DNA from: Phoronis australis
Lineage: Eukaryota; Phoronida; Phoronidae
Assembly (NCBI GenBank): GCA_002633005.1
Contig: NMRA01000269.1
Location: 15,070 to 77,069, forward strand
Reading direction: 5' to 3'
Length of the DNA: 62,000 nucleotides
Positions within the stretch are counted from its first letter, which is position 1, and every line of letters starts with the position of its first letter. Under the pieces are notes generated by a model. The model searched no databases and had not been told where the DNA came from. It worked only from the letters and a program-made list of their open reading frames with translations. Positions 12,123-24,900 of the stretch are shown one piece after another. The translations under genes were made by a program, and so were the position numbers.

Positions 12123-13930
12123 AGCGCGTACCGGTGAAATACCCTATGTTCAGTCGCCAGTGTATCTGGTATTTTGTGCTTGGGGATATGCCAATTGCTA
12201 TTCAAGAACTATGGTGTTGCTCTTGATTGTCAAAGTCTTAGGGCAGTGAGCGAGGGGAATTGGCAGTGTGTGTTACGGCGGGAGTTGGAGTGGAACCACA
12301 GTTGAGGTCGGATGTGTTTTAGGTGTTGAAACAAATAGTAATAGGACCGTGGGAAGACCACGAAAAGATGGTAGACGAGCAGTAGACGCTGTGAGGCTGT
12401 TCAGACCAACACCAAAAAGATAACAAGGCAGTGAACTTTGAGTAGGCCGTGTCAGAACACTGTTGATGAGTTTATACAAATTACAAGTCCGATTGCGGTA
12501 TATAATTTGCAAAAAAGACACACCTGTGACACAGTCATTTGCTTTTTAAAATTTTGTGTTGCAAGTAATTGAAATATTTAGTTAGCCATACAACCTAAAA
12601 TGATGTACCTGTAAATCATTTGTGAATAAGAACAAGATTTGGACAGTAATCATTTAAAAAACCGTACATTAAATCAGATCTTAGCCAAAGTAAGATTAAA
12701 AACCGGACGATCGCCGCACAAACGAAAAAGTTCATGATAAATCAATGTTTCGTCTATTCGTTAGACATCATCAGGATATTTACATAGGGCAACAAGTGCC
12801 AACATACATCTCAGGTGACATCCATGAAGTGAAGTGAGAGATACAGAGTAGTCAGTGACCCTGAAACTATGGTGATGACCAGCTTCAATAGAAGGTAACC
12901 CAATAAAAGTGCACCAAAATTCAATCAACAAAGGAACAGCGTAATCACAAAATCCCAAATAATTTGAATACGTGACGTCCTGGCTGGCAAAAAAAAGGAA
13001 AATAAAATCTGAAATCCCATTCAAAACTCTAAATTCCACAAAATTTTGGATCAATTTCAAATTTTGCATTTTTTCTGAAATCGAAAGTCAAATACTTCAA
13101 AATCGATAAGTCTGAGAAAAAAATTGTTACAGTTCATTTGAAAGAATATAACTAAGAAAATCCACATGCAAAACTTCACGTCATTTGATCTTCCCATTCA
13201 AAATGGGACACTAGCACGGATTGAAATCTGATGAAAATGTGCCAGATCCGACATTTTGAAAAGAACTTACGGTTAAGCAGGATTCGATAATAGCTAGTTA
13301 CAGGAAACTAACACATAAAAAATTTCGAAGCAACTGATTTTACACTGCGCCCTCTACAAGAGGAAACTTTTTCCTCTCGAAATCGAGGTGTGCATTCGTA
13401 ATGGCCGATATTTTTGCCATACTATTATCCGGAAATAAATGATTTCAGGCTCATCAGTAGTACAGTAACTGTACCAATTTTCAGTCGTGTACGTCAAAAA
13501 TTGCGGCCTTTATGAGTATTTGAATCTACAATCAAAAAGAAAATGGCGAAAAACAATAGGCTTCCAGATTTTTTAGAACTACAAGTTGTGTGTAAATTTC
13601 GTGCGGATCGGACGAAAATTGCGAGCTGCAGCGGGCGAACAAACACAAAAAATTAGTGTCAGAGCAACAGAAAAATTTTCGTCGAGTAATAACAACAAAT
13701 ATAAAGAGACTGGTTACTGACACATAACAAAATTACAGCATAATACATTGGACATTGAACGATCTTCTTGCAAGTACACAGACGAGGAAACACCCATAAA
13801 CACAAAGACAAAGAGAGACTATATCAATGAGAATGAGGAATAATTAAAATTTAAACTTTCTACTATCAATAAAAGTGGATTTTATTTTATTCAGGTATAA
13901 ATTATGAATCATAAAGTAAAAATGACGTAC
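12123..13930. other. non-coding stretch, possible Penelope-like 3' relic
   Basis: AT-rich and without a supportable gene. On the minus strand at about 12747-12776 the sequence reads CCTGATGATGTCTAACGAAT and continues GACGAAACATTG. This resembles the tail that commonly follows the GIY-YIG domain of Penelope-like retroelements, but no endonuclease domain is legible beside it. The remainder shows nothing recognisable. Confidence 0.35.
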
Positions 13931-14028
13931 CTTGTTTAATAGGTAATGTGTGGTAAACGGAGGAGACATCACTGTTTGATTCAAGGGCCTGGAAGGGATT
14001 GGCACGATCTCTTCGGTCGACAGAACAT
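13931..14028 (-). CDS. candidate internal exon, unknown protein
   Basis: A 98-base minus-strand block bounded by a good acceptor (a T-rich tract ending CTTAG) and a GTACGT donor. Two frames are open; the better one reads VLSTEEIVPIPSRPLNQ and continues, Pro/Thr-rich. There is no recognised domain and no convincing partner exon nearby, so it may be a chance pair of splice-like sites. Reported only because both boundaries are canonical. Confidence 0.2.
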
Positions 14029-15028
14029 CTAAGAAAAAATGTTTTAAAAAACTACTCAAGGAGTTATGTAAATCAGAAACCAGTGAACCCTTGCAAGTTA
14101 CCAGACGGAAGAAAATAATCCTAGTTGGCACGTTGGGCCGTCACATGACTGCACAATATCAAACCTCAAGGCACACACAACACGCCTTTGTAGTTAATTA
14201 CATGTTGTTAATTACTGTAGCTCCAATTGAAGGCTTTCTCAATTGTTTAATTTACCCAATGTGATTTTGGAGGAATTCCCTAAAGCATTCACTCAGAGCT
14301 TGATTGGAAGCCGGAAGCGCATGAGCGACGGGACATCCCACGATGGGGCAGGGGGTACTCGTGTTACAGGAATTCTGGTTCATTCAAGTGTTACAGTGTT
14401 ACCGATGCTGTCATCAAGGGCCCCTTCTTTAGGTTCCTATCAGTTCATTTCAAGTGATCTCGGAGTTTTTCGAACTATGTCCGATTAAGAGAACGTTTTA
14501 AGTGGTGTTTAGACAATCTGAATTGCGAAAATGTTCTGGCCACACCAAAGCACTGATAGTTAGCAATTGTTCTGTTTGGTTTCTATCTGCTGTTTTTCTT
14601 TTCTCGGTTGCTCCCAGCCCTACGCCTATGCCGGTTGCCACGGTTTTATTACGGCGCCTGCAAATTGTTGGGGGATGGGAGGGCACATTCCTCACTCGAT
14701 GGTCAATTGTAATGTGGCAGTCGCAATTTCACACGTTATTTATACAACACTAAACATGAAAGCAGGATTTGTTCCAGAAACATTTTGTTCGGTCTTTAAA
14801 CGTCACATCTGAAACGTGGCGGAAAACGGAAACCATAAAGCGCTCCAGTCAGTGACTATGACAAGTCGATGGTTTTTGAATATTACGATATTAACATCAT
14901 GTAGTTTGTCTCACGAGTGGATTTGGACTTTGGGAGGGTGCTATTCAATGTGCAGGCTCGTGTTTTGTTGACGTAATTTTTCGACAGCGTTTTGAGAACT
15001 AATAAACCTTAGAAAATACTTGCCAGGA

Positions 15029-15178
15029 TCATGGGCGGCGCAGCTTTGAAAAAGTGGGGACTATAGTCCCCCCAGCACCCCCCCCCCTGTGGTGCAACGC
15101 TCATAGACCATGGGGGGCGCAGCACTGAAAAGATTAGAGGCTACCGCCCCCCAGCCCTCTATGGTGCGCCGCCCATGA
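15029..15178. repeat. dimer of a ~75-bp palindromic GC-rich element
   Basis: The block opens with TCATGGGCGGCGCA and closes with its exact inverse TGCGCCGCCCATGA. Internally it is two direct ~75-base units (15029-15105 and 15107-15178), each starting CATGGG-GGCGCAGC and ending near TGGTGC..CATAG/CATGA. Each unit is itself a hairpin, giving a tandem dimer of a small foldback. Confidence 0.75.
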
Positions 15179-16620
15179 GAATACTTCCGTTCTGCTATAA
15201 CAACGTGAACGTATGAGTGAGTAGATTATGATTTCACGTATATTAAAATTTACTTTCAGTTACTGCAAGAGGAAGTCGAAGATTATTTACAACACAAACA
15301 TTTCGTACGAAATTCCAGGAGATTGTTTTTTTAAACGCATTTTTCAACAAGGGAAGTTTCCATAAGCTAAGGCTTCCTCCGTGGCATCTTTGAGCTTGCC
15401 GAATGAGCCCGTGGGGGTTTTATGTTGGTGGAAATCCCCGGAGGTTTTGTGACCTGTGTATTTCAGTAATTAGGATGAATTTGCGTCTTATATAGCAAGA
15501 AAAAATGTCCATGTAAGTTCCAAAATGACTATTGCCATTCATGCAAGTCGGATGAATTCAATTTTAATGATGTTTACGAGAACAGCCTGAGCAACACAAT
15601 AGGAATGGTGTACAGTAAGAAGTGGTGTCGTGTAGAGGCAGGCACGGGACGTTGTTATGAACTGAATTGACCTGATATACAGTTATTTATGTAGACGCGC
15701 ATAAAATTACACTTCAGCGCATCTCAACGTGACATAAGTAACATGCACATTTCAACACAAGTTATGCACCAATGCAGAGACGTTAAACCTTGGAGGTACT
15801 CGAATTTTTTTAGGGGAAGTGTGGCGCTAAGAAATCAGGATTCCCATCACTGTAATATAGAAATAATGGGATAGAGATTCGCCTTGTAGAGAATTATCGC
15901 GAATTAAAGGAACCAGTTTTTAAGACATCTGTATGGAAACGTCATCCTTTCGTATGGAGGGGAAGGGAGCCAGGGAAGCATGGAACATGGGAGGGAGGAA
16001 AGGGAGGGGAAGGAGGTAATGTGATATCTGATAAATTTTGAATGTATTAAGTGTGACGTTCCTTATAACGATGGCAGCAATATTGAGCGGTATTCAGTGT
16101 AGTCAGAATCAAGATTTCTCGAGTTCTAGTGATTTATTGGTCACTCTGGTCTAAAATGAATTTTAATTCCACTTAAAAGTAGTCATAATTAAACATGAAG
16201 AGGTTGAGGGAAAGAGATAGCAAAATGAGGAGTGTAAAACAATGAAGTAATGAAAGCTGGATTTTTCTGAAAGCATTTGTCGAACCTCATTGTTTACAGA
16301 TATGGAAATTACCCAAAAATTCCTGACGCGATATTTTCTGGAATTCCAGGGTCAAATATACCCAGTGAGCCCAAAAAATGCATTTTGGGGCTGGTGGCAA
16401 TGTTTGATATACTGCAGTGACTTCATCTACTTTTTACATTAAATATATATATCACAATAATTTCACTGTTACATAAAGTAATTCAGAAAAATGTCACGGT
16501 GTTATTTCAGTGATTTTTGTAAACAAAGCTTAAAAACGGAAAGACTCATTTGACATCTTTGAACTCAAAGCAAAGTTTTTCTGATAATACCTCAAAAACT
16601 GTTCATTCCACTCACTTGTT

Positions 16621-16721
16621 AATTTGAATTGTGTTTACATGGAAAGATTTGGTGATGATAAGTCAAAGACAAATTTAAATTGTGTTTACATTTAAAGATT
16701 TGATGATGATAAGTCAAAGAC
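16621..16721. repeat. tandem duplication, ~50-bp unit
   Basis: Two adjacent units beginning AATTTGAATTGTGTTTACAT and AATTTAAATTGTGTTTACAT, each ending GATGATAAGTCAAAGACA. They differ at only a few positions. Confidence 0.85.
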
Positions 16722-18918
16722 ATGTCTATTCCAGCCATTAGTGATAAATATATAATTGACCTAATTGCTCACCCAGTTATAGTTTCCAATACTCATCTTG
16801 AACATTCAGCCCCATGGACGGTGTTTTATTTTCTTGATCATTATCATACCTAAGTAATTATGCTTTTCTTGAAACGTTACACATTTTAAATGCCTGCGTG
16901 AGCGCAAGCACTTTTCTAAATCAGAAGTTATAAAACATGCTTTTAATTTGCAATTCTGTACTACGTTATCCTGAGAAACATACAAATTCTTATGATGAAC
17001 ATAAACATATTGCCTCTACACTTTTTATCATTAAATATGTGTAAATATGAAAACAATACATTTAATTAATCAATTCATTAGAAAATTATTTATATGATTA
17101 AACTTTAAATTAAATGTCCTTAACTCATGTACATGCCACATTTGTCTGATGTACAACGGTACACGTACTTGCAAAGGTGGATTTGATTCAACATTGGCAA
17201 TCGTTATAGTTAAACAGCCATTAGAAAAAATAAGTACCACTAATTAACCATGTTTGTATTGTAATTTCAAGTACATTCACAATAATTAAGTGAATGGTTT
17301 GCATGTTGTTTCCATCCCTTTCAGCAGGTTGTACAGTTATATCACGAAAGGATTGCGAGGCCATGCCATTTGAGCACATAGTTCCCTACACACGCAAGAC
17401 AACTATTAGAACAAATGTTTCAACAGGTGAAAGAACTTAATTATTTAGTAATTATTACCAAATGGTAAACAACTAGATTTTATCATGTGAGCCAGGCAGT
17501 TAAATACAGCAGAACAATCTATTTCACTTAACAAATAGGTGGAAAACATTACTGACACGAAACAAAGTTGACCTCTCTGCTTTTTTACTCAGTGTCTCAT
17601 TCATACTGAACCTAACCCTATTCTGTGTCCTAAAAGGAGAATGCCACCACTCTTTTTACCATCTTAATCGGTCTATATCCATATCATTTCGTGTCGCGTT
17701 AACCTGTGAGGAAGGTGAAACACGCAGCGACGTCATTAGTTCTTCTGCAGAGTGAGTGCCGTTATGGTGTAGTTTATCGTTCCCGCTTGCCCACGAAATA
17801 TGGAGCTGCGATGAATGCGGATATATCGTTTATTCAATTTCTTCGAGAGCCCAAAATGCTTCGAAAGCGGCTCCCTGGATTGAAGAATGAAAAGTACGCC
17901 GTTAATACCAAGTATGAGGCCGTGAAACATCTCCTTTCCGCGGCCGTTGCCGGCGTTTCGTCGACAAGAAGGCATTTTACTTGCGGAATTTCGTGGCAGC
18001 AAACGCGTCAATCGTTTCCATTATCGTGCAGTTAGCGTGATGACACCATGACAAGTCATTCGATTTTTGGAGCTATCTGTACGCTACGTTGCCTGCTGCA
18101 CGTTCACGGCGCTACTCTAGTATTTCTTGATCAGTGTATTCCGGTTCGAACTGATAGCCTGTGAAATCTTTCGATCGACCTTTGAAGTCTTTGTCGGATG
18201 AGTACTCGTCGGGATTGCATATTACTGTGCGTTCTTTTTCAAAATGAATTATTCTCATCCTAACCTGCAGTGCTGTTATATAAAACTGAAACGAAGTGTC
18301 AAAGTCGGTCTCATTAGATACAATATATTTGTAATGCCTTTAGAGTGTTCAAATGTTTTGAGAAGCCAGCAATTAATAAATCACGGCGTTACCGGCTTTA
18401 GATGCACTAAAGCTAATTGACCGAGCACGGAGGCCGTGTGAGCGCCCGCTAATTCAGTCTTTGCTGATAGAAAGCTGTTGTAAAACAGTAACTCGATTTT
18501 ATATGCTATGGTCAGATGTTAAGAGAACCTTTATTTAGTTATATTTCATTATTCAAGTCATTGTTATAGTACAAGTTTTGGCCTGACGCTTCTGTGGAAG
18601 GGGAGCATGATTTCGCGGGTCCCGACGAGTAATTAGATTTCCAGGTTCGCGGCTAATTCACCAGAACAATCACGTGCATGTTATTTGTTTGGCTCACTAT
18701 TATAAAATTTTTGTGACTGGAAGCTTAGTTTCAAATTTTGGTTTATGTTCGTGACGTCTTGAGTCCGGCCGAGACGGGCCGGCCGGATCCGGGTTCCGCG
18801 CCACTGGCCGAGTTAACAAGCGTTTTGTGTGTTTAGAACTGAAAAAATCGCAAGCCTAAAATGGCAACACACAGCTATGTCTTCTTGTCTGTATTTCACG
18901 GAGGAATAATTCGAATTT

Positions 18919-19319
18919 ATCACCAAGCAGATCCCAAATTTCCCCGACCGACCTTGGTAAATTGGCTTATCAAACTTTGTAGGCTGCGGTACCTTCAAAT
19001 ACCTATAAATCCGTAACAGTGAAATAAAATGACACGTTTGTTCAAGAACTCGATGTATTTGTAAGAGTTTTACATCGAATTTTGATGATTTATTGGGGTG
19101 AAAGGATGAATTCAAGCGATAAGCTGACACCAGTAAGTGTGTTGTAAACTGCTGAACAGATTGCGTTCGAACCTCTGACGTCATTGGTTAATTTCAACAC
19201 CGCTGTCTGCCGTCAGGTGTCAGGTAAAAGAACTGAACTTGCCATTATCGAGTGGAACTACTCGATCTAAATTGACGCGAAATATAAGTTGTTTTGGGGG
19301 TGACATTCTCCTTTAACTG
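18919..19319. repeat. dispersed repeat A, copy 1
   Basis: About 400 bases alignable over its whole length to 31226-31614. Shared landmarks in order: TCACC-A-CAGA, TTGGCTTA, TCGATGTATTT, GGGTTTTACAT, GCGATAA-CTGACACCAG, TGACGTCATTGGTTAATTTC, GGTAAAAGAACTGAACTTGC and CTCGATCTAAATTGA. The copies are clearly diverged. No terminal inverted repeat or transposase was recognised, so the class is open (SINE or other non-autonomous element). A 123-codon minus frame overlaps it but is not conserved in copy 2. Confidence 0.8.
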
Positions 19320-19631
19320 TACAAAAACAATGTGGCGTGCAACGTCAGTTTTTTATAAAAACATAAAGTTCTGACATTATTAATTGCAATAAACATTAGA
19401 AAAAGTAGTATCACATAAAGCAAATAGAGCTACCACAACTTAGTCTACGTGTTCACTGCGAGGTTTTTTGGTCTCTCCCATGTAATTTACATTATCTCAA
19501 TCTCATAAATTGCACATATCTCTTTACTATTATTGCAGTTTGCTCTTTTGTAGGTAATTTGTTATGGAGAGCTGCTCACACTGTGAAAACCCCATTTCTT
19601 CAGATCATTGGCATATCCAAGAAAGATCCAG

Positions 19632-19883
19632 GGGCCCGCTCTCTCCAAGAAAACTGACTCAGTTAAAGCAAATCTTATAATTTCAGTCAAGTTTAAGATA
19701 AAACTTCAATTTGCCTCAAGTCGGTTTCAAGAAAGAGATCTTATATTTGACTTATTTTTTTTACTTAAGTTTTGTCTTAATTTTGACTAACTTACCGGAT
19801 GTGAAACTTTCAATGTTTGGAAGTTGAGATAAATTTTAGACTTACTCAAAAATGAACTTAAGTCCGTTTCTTAGAACAGGCGC
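19632..19883 (-). mobile_element. GGGCCC-ended MITE (Harbinger-like), copy 1
   Basis: A ~250-base element in inverted orientation relative to the copy at 57325-57573. Both share the terminal GGGCCC followed by TTCCAAGAAACTGACTTA-like sequence, and internal blocks such as TTCATTTTTGA-TAAGTCTAA and AACTTCCAAAC-TTGAAA. The second end here is degenerate (AACAGGCGC for AACGGGCCC). Length, GGGCCC ends and lack of coding capacity fit a PIF/Harbinger-type MITE; the superfamily is inferred from the ends only. Confidence 0.7.
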
Positions 19884-20017
19884 AAGGACTTGGGAATCAG
19901 TAAACACGTGACTGTTGGGGTTGCTTACAAGCTTAAAAGTACCCATTTCTGCTCACGATTCACGCAGACAAAACTACAGCAAATCTTCAACAAACGGATA
20001 GGAAAAGATGACACCAG

Positions 20018-20545
20018 TTGTACGCAGATGGTTTGCCGCACGTTACAAACGCCAGTCTCCAATGTGAGGTCCGACTGCTTGTATTGTTGACATTCCATTG
20101 CTATACAGCAGGCGCGGACATTAAGCTTGGTCAACTCAGTAACAGAAAAACATGCAACGAAAGACGTGGCTCTTTTGGACAGAGAGTAAGAAAAACCATT
20201 CAAAACTTCGAAAACCTTAAAACTTCAGAGGTAAAGTATCACCACCACTGTCAAGTTATGTTTTATGGTAGGAGGCATCTTCAATGTGGAATAAAAGGAC
20301 GTACACCTGTTGCGACTTCTGATGCAAAGTAGGACATGTTTCTAAAGCTCTGTTGATACCTGGATGCATGTGAGGGATGCCAGCATGCACTGAGCGAGAT
20401 GATAGATCAGTTGAACATGAAAACATTGTGGACGCAACAGAACTGTGTTGTGAAAGCATCAGCCTACACACTTTTGGGAAAAGAAGCTATGAATTGCGAG
20501 CTGGTTCTCAGCAAAGTGGCCTTAGTAAAACAATATCAAAAATGA
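20018..20545 (+). pseudogene. decayed multi-copy-type ORF with a YHxxC motif
   Basis: One frame stays readable for about 175 codons, with in-frame stops at 20330-20332 (TAG) and 20354-20356 (TGA) before the terminal TGA at 20543-20545. The peptide contains VRKTIQNFENLKTSEVKYHHHC, in two pieces VRKTIQNF and SEVKYHHHC, then DMFLKLC, YLDACEGCQHALSEMIDQL. A YHxxC motif followed by a CxxL-type segment resembles lineage-expanded, probably transposon-borne proteins of invertebrate genomes. I recognise the pattern but cannot name the family. Two stops make it a relic. Alternative: chance openness. Confidence 0.35.
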
Positions 20546-20930
20546 CAGCAACAGTGATAAAAGTTTTGTTAACTGTCCAGCAGTAAACATTCAAATTATC
20601 ATTTCAGATCAGATAAAACAACACTTCGAGGTAATGCCATGGTTCACAGCATTATTCATTGCCTCTAACATCCGCTGTTTCATAGTTTCACTGGTACAGA
20701 ACTTTCAGGCGTGAGTGGGGAACATATAGGGATCTTAGACCAACAGACTGGGGATGGAGGCTAGTTAACGGAATGCTGTCGCCAATTAGTACTGATGCTC
20801 CGAGAGGATTCTGAACATTGTCATTTGTAGTTGCAATGTGGTCTTTAGAAGAAGGTGCAAATGACAGAAAGCTGGTTTGTTTTGTACTGAAGGGTATTCA
20901 TCCAGTTTTGATCAAACATTTAAAAATTCG

Positions 20931-21972
20931 GTGCCTACACCTTCTGAAGCGATTGTGTAGAAATAGACTTCAAATGTGAGCAATGCTAGCATTTTGACAT
21001 CTTATATAGTTAATACAGTAATAAGATTATGTCATTACTACGGCTAAAGTTATTATTATATTCCTTATCAAGCTTGCTCAGCTTTCAGGATTCCGTCTGG
21101 TGGCCATTTTTACCACCACTTTGGATATGTTTTATTGCTTAAATTGTAAACGCCATTAATCATTTGCATTTAGCTCACACCATATAAAATAAAACATAAG
21201 AAAAACACAAAAATGTAGAAAAACGACCTCTAAATGACATCGATCTTTCAGTAAAGGTAAGAATCTTCCTATAATCCTACAATAAAGCAAGCCCAATATT
21301 AGCAATTTAAGTCATTCTGATCTTTAATTCAAGCTTAGCAAGCAAGTTTTACAATGTGGTTTAAGAAGAAGGTACATTTCACCTCACTTACGTAAATTAG
21401 GCTGATGCAAAACCCAGGGCCGGAAATTTTTGTTGCCTACAACTTCTGGAGTGAACGAGTAGACAGGGGCTTCTAATGTGAGCAGTGTTTTGTTTTGACA
21501 TAATACACAGTTATTATACTATTGAGATTATATCATGTAGTCTTGTTTACTACGCCTAAAATTATTTTATGTGTTTTTAAGTATTTAAGAATTTTCATTT
21601 TTTCGCCTAGCGACCAATTTATCCACTATCTTGGATGTTTTTAATGGTTTGATACTTAAATAATATTGTAAAGCCAAAGTGTCACCGATATTTCAAATTC
21701 CACTAAGCACAAACCGTTATATAATGAAACACAAGAAAATACACACATCTAGAAAATTTTCGCTTTTGACCTCTAAATGACCTTGACCTCGACCTTTCAG
21801 CAGCTCAAAGCATTCCCAAAAATAAGGTAAGCCCACTATTATCAATTTAAGCCACCCTGACCTTCCGTTGAAACTGACAAACGAGTTTACATTGTGATTT
21901 AAGGAGAAAGTCCATTTCACCTTATTAATATGAAAATTAGGCTAATTATGCAAAACCCCGGGGCGGGAATTT
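20931..21972. repeat. diverged tandem dimer, ~500-bp unit
   Basis: Unit 1 covers about 20931-21431 and unit 2 about 21432-21972. In the same order both contain TTGCCTACA-CTTCTG, CTTCAAATGTGAGCA-like, TTTTGACAT, a TTGGATGTTTT segment, ACACAAGAAAA, GACCTCTAAATGAC, TCGA-CTTTCAG, AATTTAAG, CCATTTCACCT and AATTAGGCTAAT-TGCAAAACCC. Unit 2 has extra small insertions. Non-coding. Confidence 0.8.
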
Positions 21973-22099
21973 AGGGTAATTTACTACTTTTTATCGGATT
22001 CTCACTAGGAACCATTGTTAATTAAGTAATCAACTACAAAGAGTAACTACGCTAGCGCCCTCTTTAAAGATTACTTTAATGAAACAACCAAAACAATCG

Positions 22100-22793
22100 A
22101 CTAGTCGGATATAATGGACCCTAACTTATTCCAAATAAATCCACTAAATGTAGGTCTAAATGAATGATTTTGGTATCGTTGCATTCCTAAGACATCTGGC
22201 TATCCATACAAATCCTTTTCACGACCCTCAAGTACTCTAGTCTATAACTACGCCATTCTGAACTTGGTACACTTTAGCGTTAGCCACGCGCATTGTGAAA
22301 TCGGCAGCCATTTCATTGGACTTACTATATCTAGCGCCATCTATCGGCGATTTGCTACAACACGCGCTGTTCCTTTTTCATCAGTCAACATGGACGACGA
22401 TAACATGACGATGACTGATATGATCGTGAGAGAGACGACGAAGGTGATGACGAGAGCAGATGATTAATAACGACTGACGTTAATAATATTGACGAAATCG
22501 ACCAATGACGTTGACAGATGAAAAAGGAACAGCGCATGTTGTTGCAAATCGCCGATAGATGTCGCTAGATACAGTAAGTTCCCTGAAATGGCTGCAGATT
22601 TCACGATGCGCGTGGCTAAAGTGGACCGAGTTCGGAACAGCGTAGCTATAGACTAGAGTAATTGAGGGTCGTGAAAATGAGTTGTACGAATAGCCAGATG
22701 TCTGAGGAATGCAACGATACCAAAATCATTCATTTAGACCTACATTTAGTGGATTTATTTGGAATAAGTTAGGGTCCATTATATCCGACTAGT
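22100..22793. mobile_element. foldback element with ~285-290-bp inverted arms
   Basis: The left arm, 22100-22389, begins ACTAGTCGGATATAATGGAC. The right arm, 22510-22793, is its inverse and ends CCATTATATCCGACTAGT. They stay alignable along their length (for example GCGCCATCTATCGGCGATTT against the inverse of AAATCGCCGATAGATGTCGC). A ~120-base centre is rich in GAC/GAT triplets. The 68-codon frame at 22264-22467 crosses from arm to centre and is not a credible gene. No clear target-site duplication was found. Confidence 0.85.
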
Positions 22794-24900
22794 GCCGACA
22801 TGGCAATGTCTTATCTACTATCCAAGCTAGGACTCTCCACTTGTTGGATGTCTGTCCTGTTGGTGAATCTTCGAACTACACACACTGTATAGCGACAGTG
22901 TACGTGCTGGTCACCGTCTCTGGTGACGCAACACTTCAGGTAGTATCTTACTACCCACAATGCAAGTGACAAGCTCTTAGTTAACTTCCTGTTCTTTAAC
23001 CGTTGCCCTTGCCAAGATCCTTTCTAGAATCTTCCACGAGATGGCTCTGTTGTACAATTGCCTCTGTACACCGTAGCAAGTCTTTATGCTTCAACTACTA
23101 TAGCGCATCTAATTATCTTGTTGATTTCAGTCCATAATATAACATTCTACTTATTTAACGATTGGCTAATAAAAACCACATGATCATATCCACTCATATT
23201 ATTGGCTGTTACAACTTGTTCTCAGAATATTCTAGAATCTCTAGAGTACTTTGACCCCAGAACCCAAAGTTGTAAACACCATCTAAAAATAGATTTTGAC
23301 GTTAAAGTACACCTCAACAAATCTGACCCCATGATTTAAAAGTACATATGCACAAATTTTGGGCAACTTAAAATGGATCTATTCTTACTAATTACTTAAT
23401 CATTATTTATTCTGACACATGGAATATTACGCTTTCGCAAATAAAAGAGATTGTACGCGATCAATCGTCTCCTCGAGGGGCAACAATTGAGATTCATTAT
23501 CAATTATTCTTGCGTTCTTAGCCCATTGTCCAAAAGCAATAACAGCTTTTTGTGAGAACACGTCCGATTGATTGGGTGAAATAATCTATATCTATTTACA
23601 AAGGGGCAATGATGAAAAACGAGACACATAGAAATACCTAGTGTAAGTAATATCGAACCACTTACCCCCCACCCACCAGTTGTTCATTTATTTGCGCTGA
23701 GGAACATCTCAAATACTACCGCGGGTACTTTGGTTGTGCACGATGTTCCAAAACACCAGGTAATTTTGCTTTCGTGGAGTTCTTGTAAGGACAACGCAGG
23801 CTCCAGTCTTGGAAGGATAATTTGTACGATTTTGTGTGCCTCAGTGGTCATGTCGGCCGTACGAGCTACATAAAATTGGTCTCAAAGACGTTATGAAAGA
23901 ATGGCTCAACTCTTTGAATGATGACATTACTGGCGCCGTTTGGGTTCTGTCATGTCAAATTCCAGAATGTCACTTGAGGTTGCGAGGGTACTGGTTAGCC
24001 ACTTGTGTCGACGATAACAGAGCACACGCATGGTGGCGCAGTTGACTTGCCAGTGACCCACGTCACCCATTACAAAAATAGATTTCCTAAGAAAAGTCCG
24101 TGAAGAGAATTCAGATTTTCTGACCATCCCACGGAGGATTGCTGTTGCTCTGTCACTGATTCCGGCTTCTGGGCATTAGCAAGTTGTGGCAGTCTCTAGT
24201 CAGTGGATAGTTTAAAAGGATATTAAACCCTGTTTTGGTCATTTCAAACTTACAGTCCTCGTTCAGTCACCTGCTGATGCGTCACTGGTGTCCTACTTAA
24301 GTGATAAAAGCAGGATTCAACTGAAAACTCCTAGTCTCTGCGTCACATCTGATTGGATATTATGGTTCTTGGTAAGAGTTCTTTCCCTAGAGTTGTCGTG
24401 AAACTCGCCTGAAGCGTAGGTCACACTTGCCAGTTTATGAGGCTATGTAAACTGTTTTCAGATTTTGGTACGAAACTGTTGAGGCTAATCGAGGATTACT
24501 GAACATCATTTTGTTTTGATATCTGTTCATAGGCTAAAACCGGTCTCGGTATCCTTTTAACTAAGATCCACCAAACAACGCCTGGATTGTGTGCATGCGA
24601 GCCTGTCATTCAGAGGTATGTAGCCTACTCAGTACGCAAGATGCAAATATTACGTCAATAGAAAATGTGAGGCAAATTTAAAAATCACCGGCAGTTGACA
24701 GATCGAAACGCAACTAAGGATGCTTGCCTATTTTTGATCGCGGAATTGCCTGTCGTACTCAGACTGCACGAGAGCTCCCCAGGCATTTATTCGCAACAGG
24801 TAGGTTTGGGTAAGGCCGTAGCCAAGTATTGAACGGGATGATACTGTGAAAATTTGTGATTTCGTGAGTTCCAGTTTTGGCACCCACGTATAACATATCT
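22794..24900. other. intergenic stretch, nothing recognised
   Basis: Both strands were read; only short frames without motifs or splice support are seen. It separates the foldback element from the symmetric 3-kb element. Confidence 0.5.

Larger units (their letters stand above)
14029..18918. other. intergenic stretch with minor repeats only
   Basis: No supportable gene. It contains the palindromic dimer at 15029-15178 and the ~50-bp tandem duplication at 16621-16721. A GC-rich patch with GGCCGGCC lies at about 18763-18805. The open frames around 14243-14812 and 17706-18035 overlap each other on both strands and show no domain. Confidence 0.5.

Noticed and set aside
11727-12249. Two overlapping plus-strand frames of 136 and 124 codons
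   Set aside because: Both arise from the trinucleotide tract; composition is extreme, frames overlap, and no domain or splice signal supports them.
17706-18035. 109-codon plus frame with an overlapping 91-codon minus frame
   Set aside because: Neither strand shows a domain, splice flanks or credible start context; mutual overlap suggests chance openness in a GC-richer patch.
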